From: CAWCKS01 sp963763485
GTDB lineage: Bacteria > Pseudomonadota > Alphaproteobacteria > Rhizobiales > Xanthobacteraceae
Assembly (NCBI GenBank): GCA_963763485.1
Contig: CAVXOW010000007.1
Span: 186,001-250,000 of the forward strand
DNA length: 64,000 nucleotides
Direction of reading: 5' to 3'
Shown here: piece after piece, positions 8,231 through 15,854 of the stretch
Layout: each line of letters starts with the position of its first letter
Numbering within the stretch: the first letter of the stretch is position 1
The notes under the pieces: generated by a model
Databases searched by the model: none
What the model saw: the letters and a program-made list of their open reading frames with translations, nothing else
What the model was told of the DNA's origin: nothing
Translations under genes and position numbers: made by a program

Positions 8231-9382
8231 CTACCCCGCCGCGGCGTCCATCGGCTGCTCGTGCAGGATGACGCCGGCGAGCGGATCGAACACACCGTCC
8301 CACGGCGCCTGCTCCAGCACCTTCATGGTGTGCACGTAGCCGGCATCCCAGCGCTTGCGGATTCCGCTCGGGGTGAAGTCGACATCCTTGGTGTGGTTCT
8401 CGTGGTCGAGCCGCGGCACGAGCAGTCGGACCACATGCATTTGCGTGACACAGCCGTAGCTTGCGAGTTCGCGCACCCGTGCGTTGTTCTTCACGTCGTC
8501 GGGCAATTGCGCCGCGAGCTCGCGGATGATCCGCCTCAAGCGATGGGTCTGCTGCTGGCGGGTGATGTGGCTTGCGATGCGGCTCGAATACTGGATGTCC
8601 TTGTGCCGGTGCAGCACCTCCCAGATCGAAATCGGCTCGCTGCCTTCCGGATTCCACATGTGCACGGCGAAGATCAGCGAGTTCTGGCGCGGGTTGTCGT
8701 CGAACACCGCTTCGGTCGGCGTATTGGATAGGATGCCGCCGTCCCAGTACAGCTCGCCGTTGATGCGCACCGCGGGAAACGCCGGCGGCAGCGCGCCGGA
8801 TGCCAGCACGTGCTTGACGCCGATCTCGCCGTGCTTGCTATCGAAGTAGCGCATTTGGCTGGTGCGCACATGGGCGGCGCCGACCGTGAGCCGCGGCCGG
8901 CAACGATTGACCAGGTCGAAGTCGACCAGCTCGTTGAGCGTCTTTTCAAGCGGCGCGGTCGAATAATAGCCGGCGCGGTCAGGGCCGAGCGGGTAATGCA
9001 CACCCCAATGCGCGAGCAGGTTCGGCTTGAAGAAAGCGGGAATGCCGCCGAGCACGGTCGCCCAGTAGGACAGCGTGTCGTGCAGGCCGGGCCACGCCCC
9101 GGGCGCAACCCACGCCGGATTTTGTTCGACCCGGCGCCAGAACTCGCGCAGCCGTTCGAGGCGCACGGCGGGATCATTGCCGGCGATCAGGCTGGCGTTG
9201 ATGGCGCCGATCGAGGTGCCGATGATCCAGTCCGGCTCAATGCCAGCCTCGTGCAAGGCCTGGTAGACGCCGGCTTGATAAGAGCCGAGCGCGCCGCCAC
9301 CCTGCAGCACCAGCACCACCTGGCCCGGCAGCTGACGATTTGCCGGTTTCGGCATTGGGCTCACATCGCGATGATTGCTCAT
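8231..9382 (-). CDS. Patatin-like phospholipase / PHB depolymerase-type hydrolase
   Basis: A 383-residue patatin-fold serine hydrolase. The oxyanion loop LQGGGALG is at residues 27-33, the nucleophile Ser57 in GTSIG and the catalytic Asp214 in WDGGILSNT. It lacks a signal peptide and so is cytoplasmic. It lies 69 bases downstream of bdhA on the same strand. Patatin plus 3-hydroxybutyrate dehydrogenase is a recurrent pair in rhizobia, and patatin-fold enzymes include intracellular polyhydroxybutyrate depolymerases. I infer that it releases 3-hydroxybutyrate from storage granules for BdhA, though phospholipase activity is equally compatible with the motifs. Confidence 0.85.
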   Translation of the reverse strand: MSNHRDVSPMPKPANRQLPGQVVLVLQGGGALGSYQAGVYQALHEAGIEPDWIIGTSIGAINASLIAGNDPAVRLERLREFWRRVEQNPAWVAPGAWPGLHDTLSYWATVLGGIPAFFKPNLLAHWGVHYPLGPDRAGYYSTAPLEKTLNELVDFDLVNRCRPRLTVGAAHVRTSQMRYFDSKHGEIGVKHVLASGALPPAFPAVRINGELYWDGGILSNTPTEAVFDDNPRQNSLIFAVHMWNPEGSEPISIWEVLHRHKDIQYSSRIASHITRQQQTHRLRRIIRELAAQLPDDVKNNARVRELASYGCVTQMHVVRLLVPRLDHENHTKDVDFTPSGIRKRWDAGYVHTMKVLEQAPWDGVFDPLAGVILHEQPMDAAAG

Positions 9383-9451
9383 GGCTCGTTTCCTCTTCCG
9401 GTATTGTTCGAGTTACGTCTGCGGGCATCGGCGCGTTACCCGCTGCATCGT

Positions 9452-10273
9452 TCAATGCGCGGTCCAGCCGCCATCGACCGGCAGCGCCGTTCCGGTAATC
9501 GAGGCGCCGGCCTCACCGGCGAGAAACACCGCGAGCGCGCCGAGCTCGTCCACGGTCGCAAACCGCTTGTTCGGCTGCTGCGCCAGCAGCACGTCGCGGA
9601 TCACTTGTTCACGCGGAATGCCGTGCGCCTTGGCCTGGCCGTCGATCTGCGCTTCGACCAGTGGCGTGTAGACATAGCCCGGGCAGATCGCGTTGCAGGT
9701 GATGTTGTCTTCGGCGGTCTCCAGCGCGACCACCTTGGTCAAGCCGACGATGCCGTGCTTGGCCGCCACGTAGGCCGCCTTGAAGGGGGAAGCGATGAGG
9801 CCGTGGGTCGACGAGATGTTGATGATGCGCCCGAACTTGTTGGCGCGCATCGAAGGCACCGCGAGGCGCATCGTATGAAACGCCGAAGACAGGTTGATGG
9901 CGAGGATGGCCTGCCATTTCTCGACCGGGAACTGCTCGATCGGCGCGACATGCTGGATGCCGGCATTGTTGACGAGGACGTCGAGCCGGCCGCGCGTCCG
10001 CAAGGCGGTCGCGATCATCGCCTCGATCGCGCTTGCGTCGGTCATGTCGGCCGGCGAGTAGCTTACCTCGACGGCAAATTCGGCGGCCAGGCCCGCCCGC
10101 GTGCGCTCGATCTCGTCGTCCTCGCCGAAGCCGTTCAGCACGACGGCGGAGCCGGCCTGAGCCAGCGCCCGGGCGATACCAAGGCCGATGCCGCTGGTTG
10201 AGCCGGTGACCAGGGAAACACGGCCGAGCAAGGGCCGGGCGGCAGCTGTTTGTGGCTTGACCTGGATGTTCAT
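9452..10273 (-). CDS. bdhA: D-3-hydroxybutyrate dehydrogenase
   Basis: A 273-residue short-chain dehydrogenase. The NAD-binding motif TGSTSGIG is at 23-30, followed by NNAGIQHVAPIE (102-113), the catalytic serine in INISSTHG (near 154) and Tyr168-x3-Lys172 (YVAAK). The NNAGIQHVAPIE and STHGLIASPFKAAYVAAKHG segments are the 3-hydroxybutyrate dehydrogenase pattern. It oxidises 3-hydroxybutyrate to acetoacetate in polyhydroxybutyrate breakdown. The promoter carries site E of the shared LysR-type element, and a LysR gene is divergently transcribed 186 bases away, the classical regulator-target arrangement. Confidence 0.92.
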   Translation of the reverse strand: MNIQVKPQTAAARPLLGRVSLVTGSTSGIGLGIARALAQAGSAVVLNGFGEDDEIERTRAGLAAEFAVEVSYSPADMTDASAIEAMIATALRTRGRLDVLVNNAGIQHVAPIEQFPVEKWQAILAINLSSAFHTMRLAVPSMRANKFGRIINISSTHGLIASPFKAAYVAAKHGIVGLTKVVALETAEDNITCNAICPGYVYTPLVEAQIDGQAKAHGIPREQVIRDVLLAQQPNKRFATVDELGALAVFLAGEAGASITGTALPVDGGWTAH

Positions 10274-10334
10274 GACGGGTCCTCGCAGCGCTGGAATTGT
10301 GTTGGTGCGAGGCAGTGTGGCGGGCCGGCGTCCC

Positions 10335-10379
10335 GAGCTGAAATACCCGCTTGCTAACGTAACGATACGCTGCAGCTAT
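10335..10379 (-). promoter_or_regulatory. Composite LysR-type promoter element (site E)
   Basis: Read on the minus strand: ATAG (10379-10376), seven bases, GTATCG (10368-10363), fifteen bases, GGTATTTC (10347-10340), then agctc. It ends 66 bases before the bdhA start. It differs from the consensus by one base in the second half-site and one in the distal box, and it lies in the divergent bdhA/LysR intergenic region. Confidence 0.8.
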
Positions 10380-10458
10380 TGCCTTTGGCGTTGTGTTTGT
10401 TGGCAAAATCGCCGCGCGCATGCGACTATGCGGCCAGAATTCGATCAGAGGCTTGAAT

Positions 10459-11388
10459 ATGGAGATGCACCAGGTCCGTTATTTCCTCGCGGTGACGCGT
10501 ACGCTGAACTTCACGCGCGCCGCCGACGAATGCAACGTGACCCAGCCATCGCTGACTCGCGCCATCAAGCAGCTCGAAGGCGAGCTCGGCGGCGACCTGT
10601 TTCGCCGCGAGCGCCCAGCGGCCCAGCTCACCGAGCTCGGCCAGCGCATGCTGCCGCTGCTCAAGCAATGCTACGAGGCCGCGCTCGGCGCGCGCACGCT
10701 GGCCTCATCGTTTCGATCAGGCGATGTCGGGGCATTGCGGCTCGCGCTGTCCCACACGCTCGATATCGCGATCCTGATTCCGTTTCTGGAAGAGCTGAAG
10801 CGTTCGTTCAAAGGCCTCGAGTTCAAATTGATGCGCGGCACCACCCAGGAGATCGCCGAGCACCTGAAGAAGGGCGACGCCGAGCTCGCGATCGCCGCCG
10901 CCATTGACGAGGAGTGGGACCGGCTCGACAGCTGGCCGTTGTTCACCGAGGAATTCCACCTTGTCGTCAGCGACAGCAATGCACTGGCGCAGCAGCCGAG
11001 CGTCGACTTCGAGGATTTGCAGCAAGAGAAGGTCCTGCTGCGCGGCTATTGCGAGAACCGCGAGCAGGCCTCGGAACTGTTCCGCAGCCGCAACATCGAC
11101 GTCGACCATGGCCATGAGGTCGGCTCCGAGCGCGACCTGATGCACCTGCTCGCGGCCGATTTCGGCATTTCGGTCATGCCGGAAAGCACCGCGACAACGG
11201 GGCCGGTGACGCGGATGCGGGTCAACGGCCTCGACATGACGCGCACGGTGCGGCTCTACGGTGTCGCCGGCCGCCAGCGCACCGCGGTCGCGACTGCGAT
11301 CATGAAGCTTCTGCGCAGCGCCGACTGGAAGCAGCGGCTGCAGCACTGCCAGGCGGCAGCGACTACGAAAGCCGTGGCGCGCGTCTGA
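10459..11388 (+). CDS. LysR-family transcriptional regulator
   Basis: A 309-residue regulator. The winged helix-turn-helix fills residues 1-60 (MEMHQVRYFLAV, LNFTRAADECNVTQPSLTRAIKQLEGELGG, LFRRER), and a substrate-binding effector domain starts near 90. I chose ATG 10459 because it gives the standard family N-terminus; the frame runs 22 codons further upstream. The DNA-binding region closely matches that of the second LysR at 18506 (QPSLxRAIKxLExELGG in both), so they may recognise the same sequence. It is divergent from bdhA and is the likely regulator of site E, and perhaps of all six sites. Gap from 10274 to 10458: only the element was seen. Confidence 0.92.
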   Translation: MEMHQVRYFLAVTRTLNFTRAADECNVTQPSLTRAIKQLEGELGGDLFRRERPAAQLTELGQRMLPLLKQCYEAALGARTLASSFRSGDVGALRLALSHTLDIAILIPFLEELKRSFKGLEFKLMRGTTQEIAEHLKKGDAELAIAAAIDEEWDRLDSWPLFTEEFHLVVSDSNALAQQPSVDFEDLQQEKVLLRGYCENREQASELFRSRNIDVDHGHEVGSERDLMHLLAADFGISVMPESTATTGPVTRMRVNGLDMTRTVRLYGVAGRQRTAVATAIMKLLRSADWKQRLQHCQAAATTKAVARV

Positions 11389-11391
11389 GGT

Positions 11392-12087
11392 TCAGCGCTT
11401 CAGCGCCGCGATCAGCTGGTCGAGATCCATCCGCGTGCGGTAGTCGGGATCGACGAACCGCGCCTTGATCCGTCCGTCCTGGCCAACCACGAAGGTCGCA
11501 GGGATCGGCAGCATCCAGCCCTCATTGCCCTGGTACTCCGGCAGCGCCCGGCCGCGTTCGGCCATCATCTTCTCGAGCTCGCGGCCGACCCAGATTGCGA
11601 GGTTGAGCGACAGCGCGTAGCCGTTGTCGAGATCGGACAGCACCGGAAATGGCGAGGCCGCGTCCGACCGGAAGATCGCGGCAAACTCCTGCCGCTCCGG
11701 CGTTACCGCTACGACGTTGCCGCCGACACCGCGGATGTCGGCGCTGTGTCTGGCGATCGCGGCGAGATTGATCCGGCAATACGGGCACCAGTGGCCGCGA
11801 TGAAACATGATCGCGGTCGGCCCCTTGCTCAACAGTTGGTCGAGCCTGACGATCCGGCCGCCATCGTCGGGCAAGGCGAAATCGGGCATGACGTCGCCGA
11901 CATCAGGAGCGCCGTCGCCGCAATCGTTGGCGCGCAGCCGCACGATCAGCCGCTCCACCGCGTCGGCAAAATCCGGATTGATCGCCTTAAGCGCCGTCGC
12001 GTAGGCCGCAAGTCGTGCGTTGATCGGGCCGTCCATGTCGCGGCAGCGTTCGAATGCGGTTTGCAGCCCGGCGGCGGGTGTGCTCAT
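11392..12087 (-). CDS. AhpC/TSA-family peroxiredoxin-like protein (copy 1)
   Basis: A 231-residue thioredoxin-fold protein with Cys101 and Cys104 in FHRGHWCPYCR. A CxxC motif follows the strand where peroxiredoxins carry the peroxidatic cysteine. An N-terminal helical extension of about 60 residues precedes the AhpC/TSA domain. The upstream gene encodes a clear paralogue sharing GDVMPDF/GEVMPDF, TAIMFHRGHWCPYCR, PVLSDLDNGYALSLNLAIW and NEGWMLPIPATFVVGQDGRI-type blocks. The four bases between the two genes suggest one transcript. It probably reduces peroxides or disulphides in the cytoplasm; the electron donor is unknown. Confidence 0.85.
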   Translation of the reverse strand: MSTPAAGLQTAFERCRDMDGPINARLAAYATALKAINPDFADAVERLIVRLRANDCGDGAPDVGDVMPDFALPDDGGRIVRLDQLLSKGPTAIMFHRGHWCPYCRINLAAIARHSADIRGVGGNVVAVTPERQEFAAIFRSDAASPFPVLSDLDNGYALSLNLAIWVGRELEKMMAERGRALPEYQGNEGWMLPIPATFVVGQDGRIKARFVDPDYRTRMDLDQLIAALKR

Positions 12088-12091
12088 GCGA

Positions 12092-12805
12092 TCAGCCTCG
12101 TGCGTCGCCGGACAGCGCCTGGATCAGTTCGTCGATGTCCATGCGGCGGCGAAAATCCGGGTCGACAAAGCGCGCCTCGATGCGGCGGTCCGTGCCGACC
12201 ACGAAGGTCGCCGGGATTGGCAGCATCCAGGAATCGTTGCCGTGATACGCCGGCAGCACCCGGCCGCGCTGGCTCAAGAGGTCGCGCAGGTCCGGACCGA
12301 GCCAGATCGCGAGGTTGAGCGACAGCGCGTAGCCGTTGTCGACGTCAGTCAACACGGGGAAGGGGGCGCCGGACTGCAGCTTGAACATCTGCGCGTAATG
12401 CTGGGTCTCCGGCGTGATGATGACGACCTGGCCGCCTTTTGCTTCGATCTGCGGTTTGGCGCGAACCAGCGCGCCGACGTTCATGCGGCAATACGGGCAC
12501 CAGTGGCCGCGATGAAACATGATGGCAGTCGGACCTTTCGCCAGCAGTTCGTCGAGCCCGACAAGGTGGCCGTTGTCGTCGGGCAGCAGAAAGTCCGGCA
12601 TGACCTCGCCGACATTTGGTGCGTTGCTGCCGCCGTCGCCGTCCTTCAGGCGCTGCACCAGCTGGTCGACGGCGTGGCCATAGGCCGGGAAGATCTCGTT
12701 GCTTGCCGCGGCGTAACCCGCGAGCCGCTCATGCAACGGCGCTTCGAGGCTGCGGTAATGCGCGAATGCCTCGGCAAGACGTTGATCGATGGAGGGTGAT
12801 GGCAT
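12092..12805 (-). CDS. AhpC/TSA-family peroxiredoxin-like protein (copy 2)
   Basis: A 237-residue paralogue of the following gene, with Cys103 and Cys106 in FHRGHWCPYCR and the same N-terminal helical extension. It is the promoter-proximal member of the two-gene operon. The upstream 85 bases contain an ATAG-N7-CTAT dyad at 12854-12868, 48 bases before the ATG, so the pair may belong to the same LysR regulon. Tandem duplication is evident from the colinear conserved blocks. Confidence 0.85.
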   Translation of the reverse strand: MPSPSIDQRLAEAFAHYRSLEAPLHERLAGYAAASNEIFPAYGHAVDQLVQRLKDGDGGSNAPNVGEVMPDFLLPDDNGHLVGLDELLAKGPTAIMFHRGHWCPYCRMNVGALVRAKPQIEAKGGQVVIITPETQHYAQMFKLQSGAPFPVLTDVDNGYALSLNLAIWLGPDLRDLLSQRGRVLPAYHGNDSWMLPIPATFVVGTDRRIEARFVDPDFRRRMDIDELIQALSGDARG

Positions 12806-12853
12806 TTGTGTAAAGGGTGGGCTGAGAGGGCGTTGAAGTCCAGATCAAACACC

Positions 12854-12893
12854 ATAGCCCGAGGCTATAGCTTTGATGACAAAACCGCATTTA
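12854..12893 (+). promoter_or_regulatory. Weak copy of the LysR-type element upstream of the peroxiredoxins
   Basis: ATAG (12854-12857), seven bases, CTATAG (12865-12870), fifteen bases, CGCATTTA (12886-12893). The dyad is perfect and the distal box matches six of eight bases at the right spacing, but it points away from the peroxiredoxin operon and into the 3' end of hvfC. Because the dyad is symmetric it may still serve the minus-strand peroxiredoxin promoter. Confidence 0.4.
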
Positions 12894-13709
12894 TCCAATG
12901 TTAGCCAGCAGTTGGCGGGCTTGTGCGCGGGGTCGTCGGCCGACGTAGCGCCGGTGTCGAGGCCGTTGGCCGGGCTTCACATCCGTCACGACCTGACTGG
13001 CGCTCAGAACCGCCGTCGTCTCGGCCAGATCGAACGATGCGCTGGCCCGCCGGGCGGCAGCCGCCGCGTCCGCCAGCGACGCGCCGGCCATCAGCGCGGT
13101 GAGGAAGCCGAAGCCGCCGTCCGGCAAACGCCAGACCTGCGCATCGAGCCGCGTGCAGGCGATGAGGGCGTCCTCCGGACCCCAGCGCCGGACCCAGCGA
13201 TCGCCGCGCGGCTGGTTGACTTGCCAGCCGGTCACGGCCGGGAATTTCGATTGTAGCAGCACGATTGAGCGGTGCAGCACGAGACGCGCCGAAAGATCGT
13301 CGAACGGATTGCTGCAACGGACGTAGGGGACCGCCGCGGCATCCGCCATCTGTTGCGACGAGATAACGGCCGCGTCGATCGCGGCGATATCCGCGATATA
13401 GCCGGCCGACGCGCTGACATCGACGCGCCTCAGGAACGCGGGAAAGCGGTCGCCATAGAATGCGGCTGCTGCCGTCGTCGGTGCTTCCTGCGCGACGAAC
13501 TGCGTCGCCACCTCGATGAACGCGTCCTCGCCGAGCATGCGCACGACTGTTGGGAAAGTGTCAGCCAGCGTCCGCATGAGCGCGACGGCGGTCGCATTGC
13601 GATGCGACGCGAAGCCGGCATCGACGCGCGGTCGTGGCATTGCAATCGCCGCTTGCGATGCGGTTGTGGTCGGAGAGGTCAATCGCGCGGCGGCCTGGAA
13701 CGTGATCAT
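12891..13709 (-). CDS. HvfC/BufC-type (DUF2063) protein
   Basis: A 272-residue protein whose N-terminal 100 residues match the DUF2063 pattern: FASHRNATAVALMRTLADTFP, VVRMLGEDAFIEVATQFV and FYGDRFPAFL, then YIADIAAIDAAV. I chose ATG 13709 because AAGGAG lies just before it; the frame extends further upstream without that support. DUF2063 proteins normally sit with a DUF692 protein and a small cysteine-rich peptide (HvfA/bufferin-type, peptide maturation and metal handling). Neither is nearby here. It is divergent from the DUF302 gene, with back-to-back promoter elements between them. Confidence 0.78.
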   Translation of the reverse strand: MITFQAAARLTSPTTTASQAAIAMPRPRVDAGFASHRNATAVALMRTLADTFPTVVRMLGEDAFIEVATQFVAQEAPTTAAAAFYGDRFPAFLRRVDVSASAGYIADIAAIDAAVISSQQMADAAAVPYVRCSNPFDDLSARLVLHRSIVLLQSKFPAVTGWQVNQPRGDRWVRRWGPEDALIACTRLDAQVWRLPDGGFGFLTALMAGASLADAAAAARRASASFDLAETTAVLSASQVVTDVKPGQRPRHRRYVGRRPRAQARQLLANIG

Positions 13710-13777
13710 CGGCGTGGCTCCTTGAGCAACACCCGGGCTTTGGGCACCGCCATCACAGCGCATCTTGTTGCAAAGAT

Positions 13778-13817
13778 GAAATGCCTGGTGCCAATTGCTG
13801 CGATAGCCGCCGCGTAT
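13778..13817 (-). promoter_or_regulatory. Composite LysR-type promoter element (site F)
   Basis: On the minus strand: ATAC (13817-13814), seven bases, CTATCG (13806-13801), fifteen bases, GGCATTTC (13785-13778). It ends 68 bases before the hvfC start. It lies back to back with site B, nine bases apart. Confidence 0.8.
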
Positions 13818-13826
13818 CTGCGTCGG

Positions 13827-13872
13827 ATAGCCGTCGGCTATCGCAACCACAGCCATCTGGCATTTCCGCTCT
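13827..13872 (+). promoter_or_regulatory. Composite LysR-type promoter element (site B)
   Basis: ATAG (13827-13830), seven bases, CTATCG (13838-13843), fifteen bases, GGCATTTC (13859-13866), then cgctc. It ends 67 bases before the DUF302 gene. Confidence 0.82.
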
Positions 13873-13933
13873 TGTCACGGCCGGGACAGTCTTGGTGCCG
13901 TCGCATCACGCGGCATCACTTTTGGAGGCTGTC

Positions 13934-14404
13934 ATGCTGCTAGGCTTCATCAAGACGGTGTTGGTCGCCGCCTTTCTCACCGTGCCGCTGTCGTTCTCGA
14001 AAGCCGACGAGGGCGATGGCATCGTCAGGGTCAAGAGTGCGGTCGCAATGCCGGAGGCGATCGCCCGCATCAAGAAGGACATTGCCGCGAAGGGCATCAA
14101 GTTCTTCGACGAGATCGATCAGTCAAAGCTTGCCGCCGATGCCGGCATCAAGCTGCGGCCTTCGACGCTGCTGGTGTTCGGCAATCCGCCGCTCGGCACC
14201 CAGTTCATCACAGCGAACCCCAACGCCGGTCTCGACTGGCCGGTCCGGCTCTTGCTGACCGAGGACGACAGCGGCCAGGTTTGGGCCGTCTACACAGACT
14301 TCGACTGGATCGCCCACCGCCATGGCATCACCACCCGCGATGCTCAGTTCAAGATGGCGACCTCGGTCGTAAGCTCCATCCTGTCGACCATCGAGCACGA
14401 GTAG
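13934..14404 (+). CDS. DUF302 family exported protein
   Basis: A 156-residue protein with an N-terminal signal (MLLGFIKTVLVAAFLTVPLSFSKA) and a DUF302 domain: EAIARIKKDIAAKGIKFFDEIDQSKLA, LRPSTLLVFGNPPLGTQFI, LDWPVRLLLTEDDSGQVWAVYTDFDWI. The NPPLGT and DLPLK/DWPVR-type blocks are the family hallmark. Its biochemical role is not established. TTTGGAGG precedes ATG 13934. It is driven by site B and divergent from hvfC. Confidence 0.88.
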   Translation: MLLGFIKTVLVAAFLTVPLSFSKADEGDGIVRVKSAVAMPEAIARIKKDIAAKGIKFFDEIDQSKLAADAGIKLRPSTLLVFGNPPLGTQFITANPNAGLDWPVRLLLTEDDSGQVWAVYTDFDWIAHRHGITTRDAQFKMATSVVSSILSTIEHE

Positions 14405-14409
14405 AGCCT

Positions 14410-14469
14410 GATCCGGAAAAGCATGCCCTCGACTTGATCGAGGGTGGGCACCGGCTTTCCGAAAGGATC
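14410..14469. repeat. Nested palindromic repeat
   Basis: Outer arms gatccggaaaagc and gctttccgaaaggatc enclose an inner perfect hairpin ccctcga (14426-14432) cttga tcgaggg (14438-14444). This gatccggaaaag / ctttccgaaaggatc type is a common intergenic repeat in Bradyrhizobium. It follows the DUF302 stop by five bases and may terminate or stabilise its mRNA. Confidence 0.75.
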
Positions 14470-14634
14470 ACGCTCACTTCAAAAGCCGCAGCTATATTCG
14501 CAATAAAATTGCGCCCCGGGTCGGCGTAACAGCCGGCCCGTCCCGGCGTAGCTTTGGACAAGCAGAGTTCGTTTGCCGACGGCGGCGCGCCGCGCAAGCA
14601 TCACTGTTCGTGCGTCCAAACCCGGGAGGTGACT

Positions 14635-15711
14635 ATGGTCGATGCGTCACAGCAAATGCCAGACGAAGCCAAGCTCCAGGCGTTCATGGGGCGGATGATG
14701 ACCGACATCGGGGCACTCTCCAATGCGGTCCTGGTTCACGTTGGCGATCAGCTCGGGCTCTACACGGCGCTGCTCGAATTGGGCCCTGCGACGCCGCCCG
14801 AGCTAGCAAAGCGCACCGGCACCGCCGAGCGCCTCGTGCGCGAGTGGCTGTCGGCGCAGGCCGCCCAAGGCTACGTCACCTACGATCGCGCCAGCGAGAA
14901 ATTCTCGCTGTCGCCGGAGCAGGCGATGGTGTTCGCGCTGCCCGACAGCCCCGTCTACATGGCCGGCTTCTACGACGTCGCACGCGGGCTGTTCGACGAT
15001 ACCCCGAAGATCCTCAGCGCCTTCCGCAGCAATGGCGCGATGGGCTGGGATCAGCACAACGGCTGCCTGTTCTGCGGCACGCAGCGGCTGTTCCGTCCGG
15101 CCTACATGCACAATCTGGTCAACGGCTGGCTGCCCGCGCTCGATGGCATGGTGGAGAAGCTCAAGCGCGGCGCGCTTGTCGCTGATGTCGGTTGCGGCCA
15201 CGGCGCCTCGACAATCCTGATGGCAAAAGCGTTCCCCAATTCGACCTTCCACGGTTACGACTATCACGCCGGCTCCATTGCGGCCGCGAAGCGCGATGCC
15301 GAGGCCGAAGGCGTCAGTGACCGCATCACCTTCGAGGTTGCGAAGGCGAAGGAGTTTCCGGCGAAGAACTACGATCTCGTGTGCTTCTTCGACTGCCTGC
15401 ACGACATGGGCGATCCGGTTGGTGCCGCCAAGCATGTGAAGCAAACACTCGCGCCTGACGGCACCTGGATGATCGTCGAGCCGTTCGCTCACGACCGACT
15501 GGAGCAGAACCTGAATCCGGTCGGCGCGATGTTTTACGCCGCATCCACCGTCGTATGCACGCCGGCATCGCTCGCCCAGGAAGTCGGGCTGGCACTCGGC
15601 GCGCAGGCGGGGGAAGCGCGATTGCGCGACGTCGCCAAGCAAGGCGGGTTCACGCGTTTCCGTCGCGCAGCTGAAACACCGTTCAACATGGTGCTGGAGG
15701 CGAGACTCTAA
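14635..15711 (+). CDS. Class I SAM-dependent methyltransferase with winged-helix N-terminus
   Basis: A 358-residue protein. Residues ~25-95 form a winged-helix/dimerisation domain (GALSNAVLVHVGDQLGLYTAL, ELAKRTGTAERLVREWL), as in O-methyltransferases. Residues 180 onward hold the SAM-binding Rossmann fold (LVADVGCGHGAST), the acidic loop after strand two (FHGYDYHAGSI) and FFDCLHDMGDP. The start at 14635 follows GGGAGGT. The substrate is unknown; no biosynthetic partners lie nearby. The 230-base upstream gap holds only the palindromic repeat. Confidence 0.88.
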   Translation: MVDASQQMPDEAKLQAFMGRMMTDIGALSNAVLVHVGDQLGLYTALLELGPATPPELAKRTGTAERLVREWLSAQAAQGYVTYDRASEKFSLSPEQAMVFALPDSPVYMAGFYDVARGLFDDTPKILSAFRSNGAMGWDQHNGCLFCGTQRLFRPAYMHNLVNGWLPALDGMVEKLKRGALVADVGCGHGASTILMAKAFPNSTFHGYDYHAGSIAAAKRDAEAEGVSDRITFEVAKAKEFPAKNYDLVCFFDCLHDMGDPVGAAKHVKQTLAPDGTWMIVEPFAHDRLEQNLNPVGAMFYAASTVVCTPASLAQEVGLALGAQAGEARLRDVAKQGGFTRFRRAAETPFNMVLEARL

Positions 15712-15725
15712 CGAGATGTCCGGAC

Positions 15726-15770
15726 ATAGCTCGCCGCTATCGACACCAGTGACACCAGGCATTTCCGCTC
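15726..15770 (+). promoter_or_regulatory. Composite LysR-type promoter element (site C)
   Basis: ATAG (15726-15729), seven bases, CTATCG (15737-15742), fifteen bases, GGCATTTC (15758-15765), then cgctc. It ends 89 bases before the cupin gene. Confidence 0.82.
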
Positions 15771-15854
15771 GTCGGGCAAAGCACCGATAGTTCTCCGCAT
15801 CAGCTTGCGGCTTTTTCGACAACGGGCCGGGGCTATCACAAGGGAGACATCGTC

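Noticed and set aside
8810..10201. 463-codon plus-strand frame
   Set aside because: Antisense of the patatin gene and bdhA, both of which have full catalytic motifs.
14470..14634. Possible copy of the element before the methyltransferase
   Set aside because: gcagctatattcg resembles one half-site only; spacing and distal box are missing.
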